53,724 nucleotides of DNA from G963674665 sp964609625 (GTDB taxonomy: Bacteria > Desulfobacterota > Desulfovibrionia > Desulfovibrionales > Desulfovibrionaceae): positions 1 through 53,724 of the forward strand of contig CAZSRS010000028.1 in assembly GCA_964609625.1 (NCBI GenBank), written 5' to 3'. Of this stretch, positions 7,291 through 16,845 are shown piece after piece. The position numbers and the translations under genes are program-made. Numbering within the stretch: position 1 is the first letter of the stretch; each line of letters starts with the position of its first letter. Below the pieces are notes generated by a model that saw nothing but the letters and a program-made list of their open reading frames with translations, was not told where the DNA came from and made no database searches.

Positions 7291-9336
7291 ATGAAATGCA
7301 CCTTCCAAAAATCACTGCGGATCAAGGTCGCCGCCTTGACCACGGCCATTTCCCTGCTCATCTTCGTGGGACTGATCTTCATCAATTCCGTGGAGCAAAA
7401 GGAACACAACCTGGAACAGTTGCAATCCTTTTCAGTGCGGCTCATGGAACTGCTGCAACTGGCGGTGCGTGAACCCATGGCCGTGGGTGACAACAAGGCC
7501 ACCATGGAGCAATTCCACAAATTGTCAAAGAACCTCGATCGCATACATATCCACCTCACGGATTACAAAGGCAATGTGACGTATTCCACCCTACCCAGCC
7601 TGATACGTTCGGATCTCGCCCCGGCATTGGGAGCACAGGGCGCGGATTCGCAAGTCCTGCAGCTGCTCGAGAACAGTCTGGAGACTCCCGTACAGAGCGG
7701 CGCCAGGGTCTCCCTGGACGGCGTCCCCCATTACGCGCAGGTGTTGACCATCAAGAACGAGGCCAGCTGTCATCACTGTCACGGCACATCCCGCGACATC
7801 CTCGGCTCCATGGTCCTGTTGCAGGATATCGACGAGGAGATAAGCAGCCTGTCCCGCGCCCAACGCAACAGCGCCCTGGTCAGCCTGGCAGGACTCTGTC
7901 TGCTGCTGGTGTTGTTGCTCACGTTCATACGCGTCTCGGTGATCAACCGCGTCAAGGCCCTGGCCGAACGCACCGAAAAGGTGCGCCAGGGGGATCTGGA
8001 TCAGGAATTTCTCATCGGCGGCGCGGATGAACTGGGCTGTCTGGGCCAAAATCTTCATTTCATGGTGGCCGAGATCAAGAGCAAGGTAAACGAGGCCCAT
8101 GCAAGCTCGAAGCTGGCCTCGGAAGAGGCCAAGCGCGCCCACCTGGCCATGGAGGAGGCCAACGAGGCCCAGGAAATGGCCAAACAGCTTTCCCAGTACC
8201 AGAAGGAAGAGGTGGACAAACTTTCGGATGCGCTCAAGCAACTGGCCGCCGGCGATCTCACGGCCCGCTACGTGGTGGGCAAGGCCAATGGGGATTTGGC
8301 CGAGGCCCGCGAGAGTTTCAAGGAGATCGAACAGGCCATGACCGCGACCACGACCTCGCTGCAGAAGATGATCGCGGCCATGAAGGAGCAGGCCGACGTG
8401 CTGGTGCACTGTTCCGACGATCTGGCCACTGTCTCCACCAAGTTGTCCGAAAGTTCGGAAGATCTTTCCATGCGTGCCGGTGCCGTTGCGGGCGCCTCGG
8501 AGCAGATATCCACCAACATCAGCACCATGGCCGTGGCCACCGAGGAAGTCTCCACCAACATCAATTCCGTTTCCTCCACGGCCGAGGAAATGTCCATGAC
8601 CATGAACAACGTGGCCGAAGCCATCCATCAGCTGCGCCGGGCCATCTCCAGCATCGCCGAATACTCCCAGGAGGGGGCGAACGTGGCCCTGCGCGCCAAC
8701 AACATGGCCTCCAGCGCCACCAGCACCATGAACCAGCTGGGTGAGGCCGCGCGCGACATCGGCAAGGTCACCGAGGTCATCAAGCGCATCGCGGAACAGA
8801 CAAACCTCCTGGCGCTCAACGCCACCATCGAGGCGGCCAGCGCCGGCGATGCGGGCAAGGGCTTCGCCGTGGTGGCCCATGAGATCAAGGAACTCGCCAA
8901 TCAGAGCGCGAAGGCGGCCGAAGACATCGCCAGCAAGATCGCCGGGGTACAGAGCAACGCCCAGGCGGCCGTCAGCGTCATGAAAGACATCTCCACCATC
9001 ATCGAGACCATCAACTCCCAGGTGCGCGACATCACCAAAAACGTGGAGCAACAGGACAACGCCGCCAACGAGATCACCTTGAGCATCACCGAAACCAGCA
9101 AGGGCGCCGACGACATCGCCCTGGCCATCTCTGAACTGGCCAAGGGCGCCAACGACATGTCCTGCAACGCCGGCGACATCTCGAAGGGCGCCAATGAAAT
9201 GTCTTCCAACATCCTTAGCGTGAGCAAATCCGCGGAGATAGGACGAGACGGTGCCAAACGCGTCAACTCCCTGGCCGACCAACTCACCAGGGTGGCCAAC
9301 ATGCTACAGACCATGGTCCGGAAATTCACCCTGTGA
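7291..9336 (+). CDS. Methyl-accepting chemotaxis protein with periplasmic c-type heme motif (DcrA-like)
   Basis: Transmembrane chemoreceptor, 681 residues. TM1 lies at about 13-32, a periplasmic domain at about 33-192, TM2 at about 194-214 and HAMP at about 215-268, followed by a long cytoplasmic coiled-coil hairpin whose tip reads RIAEQTNLLALNATIEAA. The periplasmic domain contains CHHCH at residues 160-164, a c-type heme attachment motif (CxxCH), close to TM2 as in Tll0287-like/DUF3365 sensor domains. The heme receptor DcrA of Desulfovibrio vulgaris is a known precedent for redox/oxygen sensing, and I infer a similar input here. An AAGGAAG ribosome site precedes the ATG. It ends KFTL, with no CheR-tethering pentapeptide. 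The signalling tip is nearly identical to that of the next gene. Confidence 0.9.
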   Translation: MKCTFQKSLRIKVAALTTAISLLIFVGLIFINSVEQKEHNLEQLQSFSVRLMELLQLAVREPMAVGDNKATMEQFHKLSKNLDRIHIHLTDYKGNVTYSTLPSLIRSDLAPALGAQGADSQVLQLLENSLETPVQSGARVSLDGVPHYAQVLTIKNEASCHHCHGTSRDILGSMVLLQDIDEEISSLSRAQRNSALVSLAGLCLLLVLLLTFIRVSVINRVKALAERTEKVRQGDLDQEFLIGGADELGCLGQNLHFMVAEIKSKVNEAHASSKLASEEAKRAHLAMEEANEAQEMAKQLSQYQKEEVDKLSDALKQLAAGDLTARYVVGKANGDLAEARESFKEIEQAMTATTTSLQKMIAAMKEQADVLVHCSDDLATVSTKLSESSEDLSMRAGAVAGASEQISTNISTMAVATEEVSTNINSVSSTAEEMSMTMNNVAEAIHQLRRAISSIAEYSQEGANVALRANNMASSATSTMNQLGEAARDIGKVTEVIKRIAEQTNLLALNATIEAASAGDAGKGFAVVAHEIKELANQSAKAAEDIASKIAGVQSNAQAAVSVMKDISTIIETINSQVRDITKNVEQQDNAANEITLSITETSKGADDIALAISELAKGANDMSCNAGDISKGANEMSSNILSVSKSAEIGRDGAKRVNSLADQLTRVANMLQTMVRKFTL

Positions 9337-9356
9337 GAAACACAATGGAGCCTGCA

Positions 9357-11960
9357 ATGGCCAAGCGTACGGAAATCAAAGACATGACCCAGGGCGGCGT
9401 CTCCTGGTACAAGTCCATCGCCTTTCTCCTCTATGGCCTGATCTTTCTGGCCATGCTCCTGGAAGTGCTGCTGGGACAATCGCTGCTCTACGTCAATCTC
9501 AATGAATTCGCCAAGGAGCAGGCCGAGTCCAGCTTGAAGGTGATGATGGACAGGGAGCGCGGCAGCCTCGAGAACCTGGTCCAAGCACCCATCTCCGTCC
9601 TGGAGCGTTACGAACGGGAATCGCAGAGTACGGAAAGCATCGAGCTGATCATGGATACCCTGCAGAGCCAGATATCCCGCATTCTCAAGGACACCGAGTC
9701 GGGACGCTCCATCCAGGAAAAGCGCGAACTGGTCCAGGAACTCGTACGCATGACCCGCTTTGGCAAGGACGGCGACAACTACATCTGGATCAATGACCGC
9801 AGGCGGATGCTCAGCCATCCCACGGCCGGCGTGGTGGGCGCTGCGGTAAACGATCCCGTGTTCAACGACCGCAAGGACGGCTTTCCCATCGTCGAGCGCA
9901 TGATCGAGATGGCCGACACCCTTGACCCCAGGACCGGCAGGAAACAGGGCGAGGCCAGGCTGCTCTACTGGTGGCCCAAACCCGGCGAGTCCAAGCCCAT
10001 GGCCAAGATGTCCTACCTGCGCCACTTGCCGGAGCTGGACTGGTACCTCGGCGGCGGGGTCTACGTGGCCGACACGGTGGAAGCGAACAAGGCCCAGGCC
10101 CTGGAGGAGATCCGCAACCTCAGACTGGCCGACGGCAACTATTTCTGGGTCCAGGACATGGCCCCGCGCATGCTCATGCACCCCCTCAACCCCGAGCTCG
10201 AGGGCCAGGACCTGAGAAGCATCACCGACACCGCGGGCAAGACCATCTTCCAGGAGATGGTGAACATCTGCAAGACCGACGACTCCGGTTTCGTGGAGTA
10301 TCACTGGACCAAGCCGGGCAGTGCCGGAAAGGCCTTCCGCAAGCTCAGCTATGTGCGCCTGTTCAAGCCATGGAACCTCATCGTGGGCATGGGCGTCTAC
10401 CTCGACGACATCGAGGAGGCCGCCGCGCGACAGAATCGCGGTTTCCAGGCGGTGCTCGAGCAGACCTTCTGGACGGTGATGGCCTACAGCGGTTTGGTCA
10501 TGATCGTCATCTTCCTGTGCATCGGCTTCTTCATCAGACGTCACATCACCGCGCCCATCAAGTCCCTGGAGCAATTCTCCTCGGCGGTGACAGCCGGCGA
10601 CATCGACCATGGTGAACCCCGTGGCCGATTCATCTGCGAACTCAGGGTCCTCAGGGATGCCTTTTCCGCCATGCTGGGCAAGCTGCGCGGCACCATCGCC
10701 GAGATCAGCGAAAAGTCCAATCAGGCCGCCCTGGAAGCCAGCCGCGCCCAGGAGGCCCTGAGCGCCGCCGAACAAAGCAGCGAAGAGGCCGAGCAGGTCT
10801 ACGCCTACCAGCACGCCGAGCTGGACAAACTCTCGAGCCTGCTCCAGCGCATGGCCTCGGGTGATCTCACGGTCCGTTACCAGGCGGGGCGGGCCGGCCG
10901 CATTGCCCAGGAAGCACGGGAAGCCTTCCTTGAACTAGAGCCCTCCATCAACGCCACATTCCACAACCTGGAAAACCTGGTCGAAGATATCCAGGGCGCG
11001 GCAGACACCCTGTCCGACGCAGCACGGGAATTCCTCAACGTCTCCGGCCGACTCAACGAGGAATTCGTCTCCATGAGCGAGGAGTCCGGCAACGTGGCCA
11101 GCGCCACCGAGCAGATATCCATGAACATCAACACCATGGCTTCCGCCGTGGAGCAGATGAGCGTCAACGTCAATGCCGTGGCCAACACCGCCGGCGAGAT
11201 TTCCAACCGCATGGGCGCCGTGGCCCACTCCGTGGAGCGTCTGCGCAGGGCCATCGCCGATATCGGCACCAACGCGGCCGACGGCGCCAGCGTCGCCTCC
11301 AAGGCCATGGACATGGCCTCCACCGCGACCCAGAGCATGACCGTGCTCGGCGAGGCTGCCCAGGAAATCGGCAAGGTCACGGCCGTGATCAAGCGCATCG
11401 CCGAGCAGACCAACCTTCTCGCCCTCAACGCCACCATCGAGGCAGCCAGCGCCGGGGACGCCGGCAAGGGCTTCGCCGTGGTGGCCCACGAGATCAAGGA
11501 ACTGGCCAACCAGAGCGCCAAGGCCGCGGAGGACATCGCCAGCAAGATCGAAGGGGTGCAGGAGAACACCGTGGACGCCGTCAAGATCATCGACCAGGTG
11601 GCCTCCATCATCGGCGCCATCAACGATTCCGTGGCGGTGATCACCGTGGCTGTGGAAAAGCAGACCGAGACGGCCAATGCCATCTCCGGCAGCGTGACCC
11701 AGACCACCCACGACGTGGACGGCATCGCCGTGTCCATCGCCGAACTGGCCAAGGGCGCCAACGACATGTCCCAGAACGCCGGCGAGGTGGCCAAGGCCAT
11801 CAACGACATGGCCTCCAATATCTACAGCGTGAACAAATCCGTGGAGTCCAGCACCACCGGCGCCAGGCAGGTCAACGCCCTGGGCGACCGCCTGGCCGAC
11901 CTGGCCGGCAAACTCCAGCAAATGGTCGGCAAGTTCCTGGTGACTCAGAAGAAGGAGTGA
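9357..11960 (+). CDS. Methyl-accepting chemotaxis protein with two Cache-type sensor modules
   Basis: Transmembrane receptor of 867 residues from the chosen ATG (MAKRTEIKD), which has GGAG six bases upstream. In-frame alternatives are ATG 9345 and a GTG at 9333 overlapping the previous stop (GTGA). TM1 lies near residues 20-40. The large periplasmic part has two similar Cache-like repeats, each with a DGDNYIWI or DGNYFWVQ core followed by MLxHP and ending near a G(G/M)GVYxxD motif. TM2 follows near residue 375, then HAMP and the signalling hairpin. Such Cache domains bind small ligands such as organic or amino acids; the ligand cannot be read here. The cytoplasmic half is a close duplicate of the upstream heme receptor. 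Confidence 0.92.
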   Translation: MAKRTEIKDMTQGGVSWYKSIAFLLYGLIFLAMLLEVLLGQSLLYVNLNEFAKEQAESSLKVMMDRERGSLENLVQAPISVLERYERESQSTESIELIMDTLQSQISRILKDTESGRSIQEKRELVQELVRMTRFGKDGDNYIWINDRRRMLSHPTAGVVGAAVNDPVFNDRKDGFPIVERMIEMADTLDPRTGRKQGEARLLYWWPKPGESKPMAKMSYLRHLPELDWYLGGGVYVADTVEANKAQALEEIRNLRLADGNYFWVQDMAPRMLMHPLNPELEGQDLRSITDTAGKTIFQEMVNICKTDDSGFVEYHWTKPGSAGKAFRKLSYVRLFKPWNLIVGMGVYLDDIEEAAARQNRGFQAVLEQTFWTVMAYSGLVMIVIFLCIGFFIRRHITAPIKSLEQFSSAVTAGDIDHGEPRGRFICELRVLRDAFSAMLGKLRGTIAEISEKSNQAALEASRAQEALSAAEQSSEEAEQVYAYQHAELDKLSSLLQRMASGDLTVRYQAGRAGRIAQEAREAFLELEPSINATFHNLENLVEDIQGAADTLSDAAREFLNVSGRLNEEFVSMSEESGNVASATEQISMNINTMASAVEQMSVNVNAVANTAGEISNRMGAVAHSVERLRRAIADIGTNAADGASVASKAMDMASTATQSMTVLGEAAQEIGKVTAVIKRIAEQTNLLALNATIEAASAGDAGKGFAVVAHEIKELANQSAKAAEDIASKIEGVQENTVDAVKIIDQVASIIGAINDSVAVITVAVEKQTETANAISGSVTQTTHDVDGIAVSIAELAKGANDMSQNAGEVAKAINDMASNIYSVNKSVESSTTGARQVNALGDRLADLAGKLQQMVGKFLVTQKKE

Positions 11961-12162
11961 CGGCTATCCTCGACCCGGTCGGCCTGTCGGTGGCGAGCGC
12001 GGTGAGGTTGTGCACGGCTCGAGGCGTTCTCCATTCGCACCTTGGAGAAATGTCCCACACCCACCTCCTTGGAAAACCTGTCCGGTCGTGATAGGGATTG
12101 TGGGGTATCCGTCCTTGATCTCTCCACATGGGCTTCGGCCCCCAGAAGCAAGGAAGCGCTCC

Positions 12163-14409
12163 ATGTACACCGAGACCCCGCCCTACAGCTTCGTATCCAT
12201 GGCCTACCCCGGCGACACCTTCGCAGTGATCTCCTTCGCCGGGCAGGAGGCCATATCCACGCCCTATGCCTACGAAATCCTCCTGGCCTCGGAGAAAAAA
12301 GACATCGACCTGGGGGACGTCCTGGAATCCCCCGTGACCTTCACGTTCCACTCCCAACAGGGCAGCGTGCCCACCCATGGCGTGCTGCGGCGCTTCCAGC
12401 AGCTGCACGGCTCCGGCGGCTACTCCTTCTACCGCGCCGAGCTGACCTCCAAGCTCTGGTGGCTGACCATGCTGCACCACAACCAGATCTTCCTGGACAA
12501 GACCGCCCCCGAGGTGCTCCAGGAGGTGTTGCAGCAGGGCGGGCTGTCAGGCAACGATTTCGAACTCCGCCTCCAGCAGCAGTACTCCAAGCGGGAGTTC
12601 ATCTGCCAGTACCGGGAAACCCTTTTCGCCTTTGTCTCCCGCTGGATGGAATTCGAAGGCATCTACTATTTCTTCGAGCATGGCCAGGACGCCACCAAGC
12701 TGATCCTCACGGACACCAAGATCGCGCACAAGGAGATGCAGCCCGTGGTTCAGGGGCAGAGCGGGGTCGACTACGCCCCTCCCACTGGATTGACGGACGC
12801 CCGCACCACCGCCGCCGTGCAGCAGTTCCTGGCGGAGCGGAACATGGTGCCGCAGAAGGTCCAGATCCAGGACTACAACTACGAGACGCCCTCCCTGACC
12901 GTGAAGGGCGAGACCAGCGTGAGCAACGACGGCAAGGGCCTGGACTACCAGTACGGTGACGGCTTCAACACGCCCAGCGAGGCCTCCAAGCTCTCCAAGG
13001 TGCGCTCCGAGCAGCATCTCTCCAGGCAACAGATATTTCATGGCGAGAGCACTGTCCCCTTCAAGCGCCCCGGCCTGTTTTTCCAGCTCAACCGGCATTT
13101 CCGCGGTGACTACAACAAGAGCTATCTGCTCACCAGGGTGGAGCATCGCGGCAACCAGACCGGCTACCTAGTGGCCGGGCTGCGCGAGGCCGTGGCCGGC
13201 CAGGAAGGACAGATGGTCTACGCCAACAGTTTCACGGCCATCCCGGCGGACGTGCAATACCGCCCGGAGCGCACCACACCCTGGCCCCGCGTCTCCGGCA
13301 CCCTGACCGCAAAGATCGACGCCTCCCAAAGCGGCAAGTACGCCGAACTCGACGACAAGGGGCGCTACAAGGTCATCGTCCCCTTCGACCTCTCGGGCCG
13401 CAAGGACGGCCGCGCCTCCTGCTGGATGCGTATGCTTCAGCCCTATGCCGGCGACAACCACGGCATGCACTTCCCCCTGCACAAGGGCACCGAAGTGCTC
13501 CTGACCTTCATCGAGGGCAACCCGGACCGCCCCGTCATTGCCGGCGCCGTGCCCAATCCCGAGAACCCCAGCCAAGTGGTCAGCGAAAGCCAGACCATGT
13601 GCAAGATCACCACCGGGGGGCAGAACAAGATCCACATGGAGGACAAGGAAGGCTCGCAACGCATCCTCATGTCCACCCCCACCGTGGGCACCTGGATGCG
13701 CCTGGGCGCCCCCAACGACCCGCCGGCCGTGAGCGTCGCGACCTCCGAGGACGAGGACGACTCCGGCTGGCAGAAGTCAAAGAAGGACAAGGAAGGCTTC
13801 CGCTGGAGCACCGAGGGTAACTGGTACGGCGCCATCGGCCAGCACATGTCCATCGAGGTGGGCGGCAACTCCACCAAGCTGGTGATCGGCGGCGAGGAAA
13901 CCATCATTGTGGGGCACGAGAACAAAACCGTGCTGCTGACCAAGAGCGACATCACCGTGGGCGGAGTCTTCGGCTTCTACTGGGCCGGGGCCATTGAAAT
14001 CAAGTTGGCCAAGACCCTGCTCATCTGCGCCGGCACGGAATACGAACTCGGCGAGATCAACAAAGTGAAACTACGCCCCGCGGAGGAGCACATCTCCGAG
14101 GAGATGACCCAGATCAACGCGCTGCGCAACGATCTCGTGGAAGAACTCAATGCCATCGGCATGGCCTTCACCGCCATCAACGAGATGAACACGAAAATCA
14201 CCCAGATGAACTCGCGGATTGGGGAGGTCGAGGACTCCGTCGCCGAGTCCGAGACCAGGCTGCGCCAGGACATCAACCACGTGCTTTCGGAGAAGTTGGG
14301 CGTCATCGAGTCCTCCATCGACATGATTGTGAACAACGTGGAGATCGGCGAGGAGGAACTGATGACTTTCTTCACCAGCACCGAGGTCACGGAAAAGACG
14401 TTTCTGTAG
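12163..14409 (+). CDS. VgrG type VI secretion spike protein, copy 1
   Basis: Trimeric needle protein of the T6SS (TssI family), 748 residues from the ATG at 12163 (MYTETPPYSF), preceded by AAGGAAG. The N-terminal gp27-like part includes YRETLFAFVSRWMEFEGIYY near residue 150, typical of VgrG. The gp5-like OB fold (about 410-490) contains NHGMHFPLHKGTEVLLTFIE and GNPDRPVI. A beta-helical region follows, then a helical tail (~635-748) with heptad character that ends in EKTFL. No enzymatic C-terminal domain is recognisable. Upstream frames in the 202-bp gap after the chemoreceptor look non-coding. About 88% nucleotide identity with copy 2 through the OB region points to duplication or gene conversion. 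Confidence 0.93.
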   Translation: MYTETPPYSFVSMAYPGDTFAVISFAGQEAISTPYAYEILLASEKKDIDLGDVLESPVTFTFHSQQGSVPTHGVLRRFQQLHGSGGYSFYRAELTSKLWWLTMLHHNQIFLDKTAPEVLQEVLQQGGLSGNDFELRLQQQYSKREFICQYRETLFAFVSRWMEFEGIYYFFEHGQDATKLILTDTKIAHKEMQPVVQGQSGVDYAPPTGLTDARTTAAVQQFLAERNMVPQKVQIQDYNYETPSLTVKGETSVSNDGKGLDYQYGDGFNTPSEASKLSKVRSEQHLSRQQIFHGESTVPFKRPGLFFQLNRHFRGDYNKSYLLTRVEHRGNQTGYLVAGLREAVAGQEGQMVYANSFTAIPADVQYRPERTTPWPRVSGTLTAKIDASQSGKYAELDDKGRYKVIVPFDLSGRKDGRASCWMRMLQPYAGDNHGMHFPLHKGTEVLLTFIEGNPDRPVIAGAVPNPENPSQVVSESQTMCKITTGGQNKIHMEDKEGSQRILMSTPTVGTWMRLGAPNDPPAVSVATSEDEDDSGWQKSKKDKEGFRWSTEGNWYGAIGQHMSIEVGGNSTKLVIGGEETIIVGHENKTVLLTKSDITVGGVFGFYWAGAIEIKLAKTLLICAGTEYELGEINKVKLRPAEEHISEEMTQINALRNDLVEELNAIGMAFTAINEMNTKITQMNSRIGEVEDSVAESETRLRQDINHVLSEKLGVIESSIDMIVNNVEIGEEELMTFFTSTEVTEKTFL

Positions 14410-14449
14410 GATGTCGGAGAGCGGAGCGGTTGGCGTTTTCAATCCATGC

Positions 14450-14469
14450 CGTTCCGGCAGTCCGGAACG
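14450..14469 (+). terminator. Hairpin between the two vgrG genes, possible terminator
   Basis: CGTTCCGG and CCGGAACG form a perfect 8-bp stem with a CAGT loop, 41 bp after the vgrG1 stop. It is followed only by a short GTTTCC, so termination would be weak; it could instead be an RNA-processing or attenuation site. The remaining ~150 bp before vgrG2 is relatively AT-rich and may hold a promoter I cannot define. Confidence 0.4.
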
Positions 14470-14624
14470 CCGTCGCGTTTCCACATCATTCTGATTGATA
14501 AGCGACATGAGAAGTGCTACGGAAGTATCATCTGGGTTTTATTTGAAAAGCTCGCATTATTGCTGGCACATCTGATACTTGCACGGCAGACGCGCCCTGA
14601 TCGGCCCGCGGTCCGGGAGGCCCC

Positions 14625-16835
14625 ATGTACGAGAGCAAACACCGCTTCAGTTTCGTCTCCACCGCCTACCCAGGAAACACCTTCGCCGTGGTCAGCTTCT
14701 CCGGACAGGAGGGGCTCTCCAAACTTTTCGAGTTCGACATCCTGCTGGTCTCGCAACACAAGAATCTCGACCTGCAGGAGATCATGGACAACCCCGCCAC
14801 GCTCACCCTTCGCCCCAAGGCCGGACTCATCCCCTTTGGCGGCATATTGCGCAACTTTCAGCAGCTCCAGCATTTCGGCGACTACGTCTTCTACCACGCC
14901 GTGCTCGTGCCCAAGCTCTGGCAACTCACCCTGCGCCAGGACAACCAAGTGTTCCTGGACAAGACCCTGCCTCAGATCATGGAAATGGTGCTGGAACTGG
15001 GCGGGCTCACCCGCCGGGATTTCGAGCTGCGCCTGGAGCACACCTACCCCCGACGCGAGTTCGTCTGCCAATACAACGAATCGCTCTACGACTTCCTTGC
15101 CCGCTGGATGGAGCACGAGGGCGTGTACTTCTTTTTCGAGCATGGCAAGGAAGGTACGAAGGCCGTGTTCACGGACACCAGAATCGCCCACGTCGACCTG
15201 CCGCAGTGCAAACAGGCGATCTACGCTCCCCCTTCGGGGCTGGAATCCTCCAAGAACACCAAGGTGGTCATGAGCTTCCATGCCGAATGCAACCGCGTGC
15301 CCGGCGCCGTCCAGATCAAGGACTTCAACTATCAGACCCCGTCCCTGAACCTGCTCGGCAGGCATCACGTCCAGGATAACGCCCCCGACTCCACATACTA
15401 CTTCGGCGAAGGCGCCACCTCTTCCGAGGAGGTCCGACGTCTGGCCGCCATCCGGGCGGAGGAGCACAAGGCCGGCCAGCTCCTCTACAGGGGGGAGAGC
15501 ACCGTGCCGCAAATCCGCAGCGGTTACACCTTCACCCTCGCGGGGCACTACCGCTCGGACTGCAACCAGACCTATTGCATCGTCGAATCCCGTATCCAGG
15601 GCACCCAGGCCGCGTTGCTGGTGCCCGACATCCGCGGCGCGCTCGGGGACGCCACGCATCGGCTCGAACACGTCAACCAGTTCGTGGCCATCCCTGCCAG
15701 CGTGCAGTACCGCCCCCCACGGATAACCCGCAAGCCGCGCATCCACGGCACCCTCAACGCCACCATCGACGCCGCCGGTACGGGCAAGTACGCCGAGCTG
15801 GACGAGCAGGGCCGCTACAAGGTCATCCTGCCCTTCGACCTCTCAGGCCGCAAGGACGGCCAAGCCTCCTGCTGGCTGCGCATGCTCCAACCCTATGGAG
15901 GCTCCAACCACGGCATGCACTTCCCCCTGCACAAGGGCACGGAGGTGCTGCTGACCTTCATCGAGGGCGACCCGGACCGCCCCGTCATTGCCGGCACCGT
16001 GCCCAACCCCGAGACCCCCAGCCAGGTGGTGGGGCAGAGCCAGACCATGTGCAAGATCACCACCGCGGGGCAGAACAAGATCCACATCGAGGACAAGCAA
16101 GGCTCGGAACGCATTCTCTTGCAGACACCATCGGCCAACACCTGGATGCGCATGGGCGCGCCCAACGATCCACCGGCCTCAGCCGATGAAGGGGGCGACA
16201 ACAAAAAGCGCGAGAATGAAAGCGGCTTCTGCTACTCCACTGAAGGCCTTTGGAAAAATCTCATCAAAGGCAACTATCACCTTGAAGTCGGCGGCAATTC
16301 CGCATCGATGGTAGTCGGCGGCGAGGAGTCTCTTGTTGGGGGCGTGCACAACAAGACCGTTGTCGGTGCCGCCACGGACATCACCCTCGGCGGCGTCCTG
16401 GGCATGACCTTTGCCGGCGCCATTGAAATCAGCGCCGCCGGTAGGCTGGAGATCAACCTCGACAGGAAGATCGAAGTCCGCCCCCAGCGTCTGAAGACCG
16501 AAGAAGAGCGCATCGACATCGTTGCGATGCACGATACACTGTCAGGGATGGATACCCGAATCGGAAACCTGAGCACCAGGATTGTGGATACGGAAAACGA
16601 CATCGTGGACACCAAGGTCAAGCTCGGCCAGCAATCCACCCGTCTGACCGCCTTTCGGACAAATCTCACCAACACCGAGACCCAGCTCAGGCAGTCCATC
16701 AACCGCGTGCTCAACGAGGAATTGGCCATTCGAGACGCTGCGCTGAATGTGATCTCCAACAAGATCGAAATGGGCGAGCAAGACTTCCAAACCGTGGCGG
16801 AAAGCATCCAAGTCGGCGAGAAAATCTTTCTTTGA
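14625..16835 (+). CDS. VgrG type VI secretion spike protein, copy 2
   Basis: Spike protein of 736 residues, starting MYESKHRFSF with GGGAGG just upstream. It has the same architecture as copy 1: gp27-like region (YNESLYDFLARWMEHEGVYF near residue 150), OB fold with NHGMHFPLHKGTEVLLTFIE, a Gly-rich beta region and a coiled-coil tail (~625-736) ending GEKIFL. The tails of the two copies diverge more than the bodies but share heptad spacing and the final acidic-Gly-Glu...FL ending. This suggests a common docking surface with different or overlapping cargo. It lies 10 bp before the DUF2169 gene, so the cargo genes downstream are probably carried by this spike. Confidence 0.93.
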   Translation: MYESKHRFSFVSTAYPGNTFAVVSFSGQEGLSKLFEFDILLVSQHKNLDLQEIMDNPATLTLRPKAGLIPFGGILRNFQQLQHFGDYVFYHAVLVPKLWQLTLRQDNQVFLDKTLPQIMEMVLELGGLTRRDFELRLEHTYPRREFVCQYNESLYDFLARWMEHEGVYFFFEHGKEGTKAVFTDTRIAHVDLPQCKQAIYAPPSGLESSKNTKVVMSFHAECNRVPGAVQIKDFNYQTPSLNLLGRHHVQDNAPDSTYYFGEGATSSEEVRRLAAIRAEEHKAGQLLYRGESTVPQIRSGYTFTLAGHYRSDCNQTYCIVESRIQGTQAALLVPDIRGALGDATHRLEHVNQFVAIPASVQYRPPRITRKPRIHGTLNATIDAAGTGKYAELDEQGRYKVILPFDLSGRKDGQASCWLRMLQPYGGSNHGMHFPLHKGTEVLLTFIEGDPDRPVIAGTVPNPETPSQVVGQSQTMCKITTAGQNKIHIEDKQGSERILLQTPSANTWMRMGAPNDPPASADEGGDNKKRENESGFCYSTEGLWKNLIKGNYHLEVGGNSASMVVGGEESLVGGVHNKTVVGAATDITLGGVLGMTFAGAIEISAAGRLEINLDRKIEVRPQRLKTEEERIDIVAMHDTLSGMDTRIGNLSTRIVDTENDIVDTKVKLGQQSTRLTAFRTNLTNTETQLRQSINRVLNEELAIRDAALNVISNKIEMGEQDFQTVAESIQVGEKIFL

Positions 16836-16845
16836 GAGGCTGACC

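Noticed and set aside
12106..12140. GGGC-TTCG-GCCC mini-hairpin upstream of vgrG1 as terminator
   Set aside because: Only four base pairs and no T-run; likely chance in GC-rich DNA.
14564..14582. TGGCAC followed by TTGC before vgrG2, possible sigma-54 promoter
   Set aside because: GG and GC are 14 bases apart instead of 10, so the spacing is wrong.
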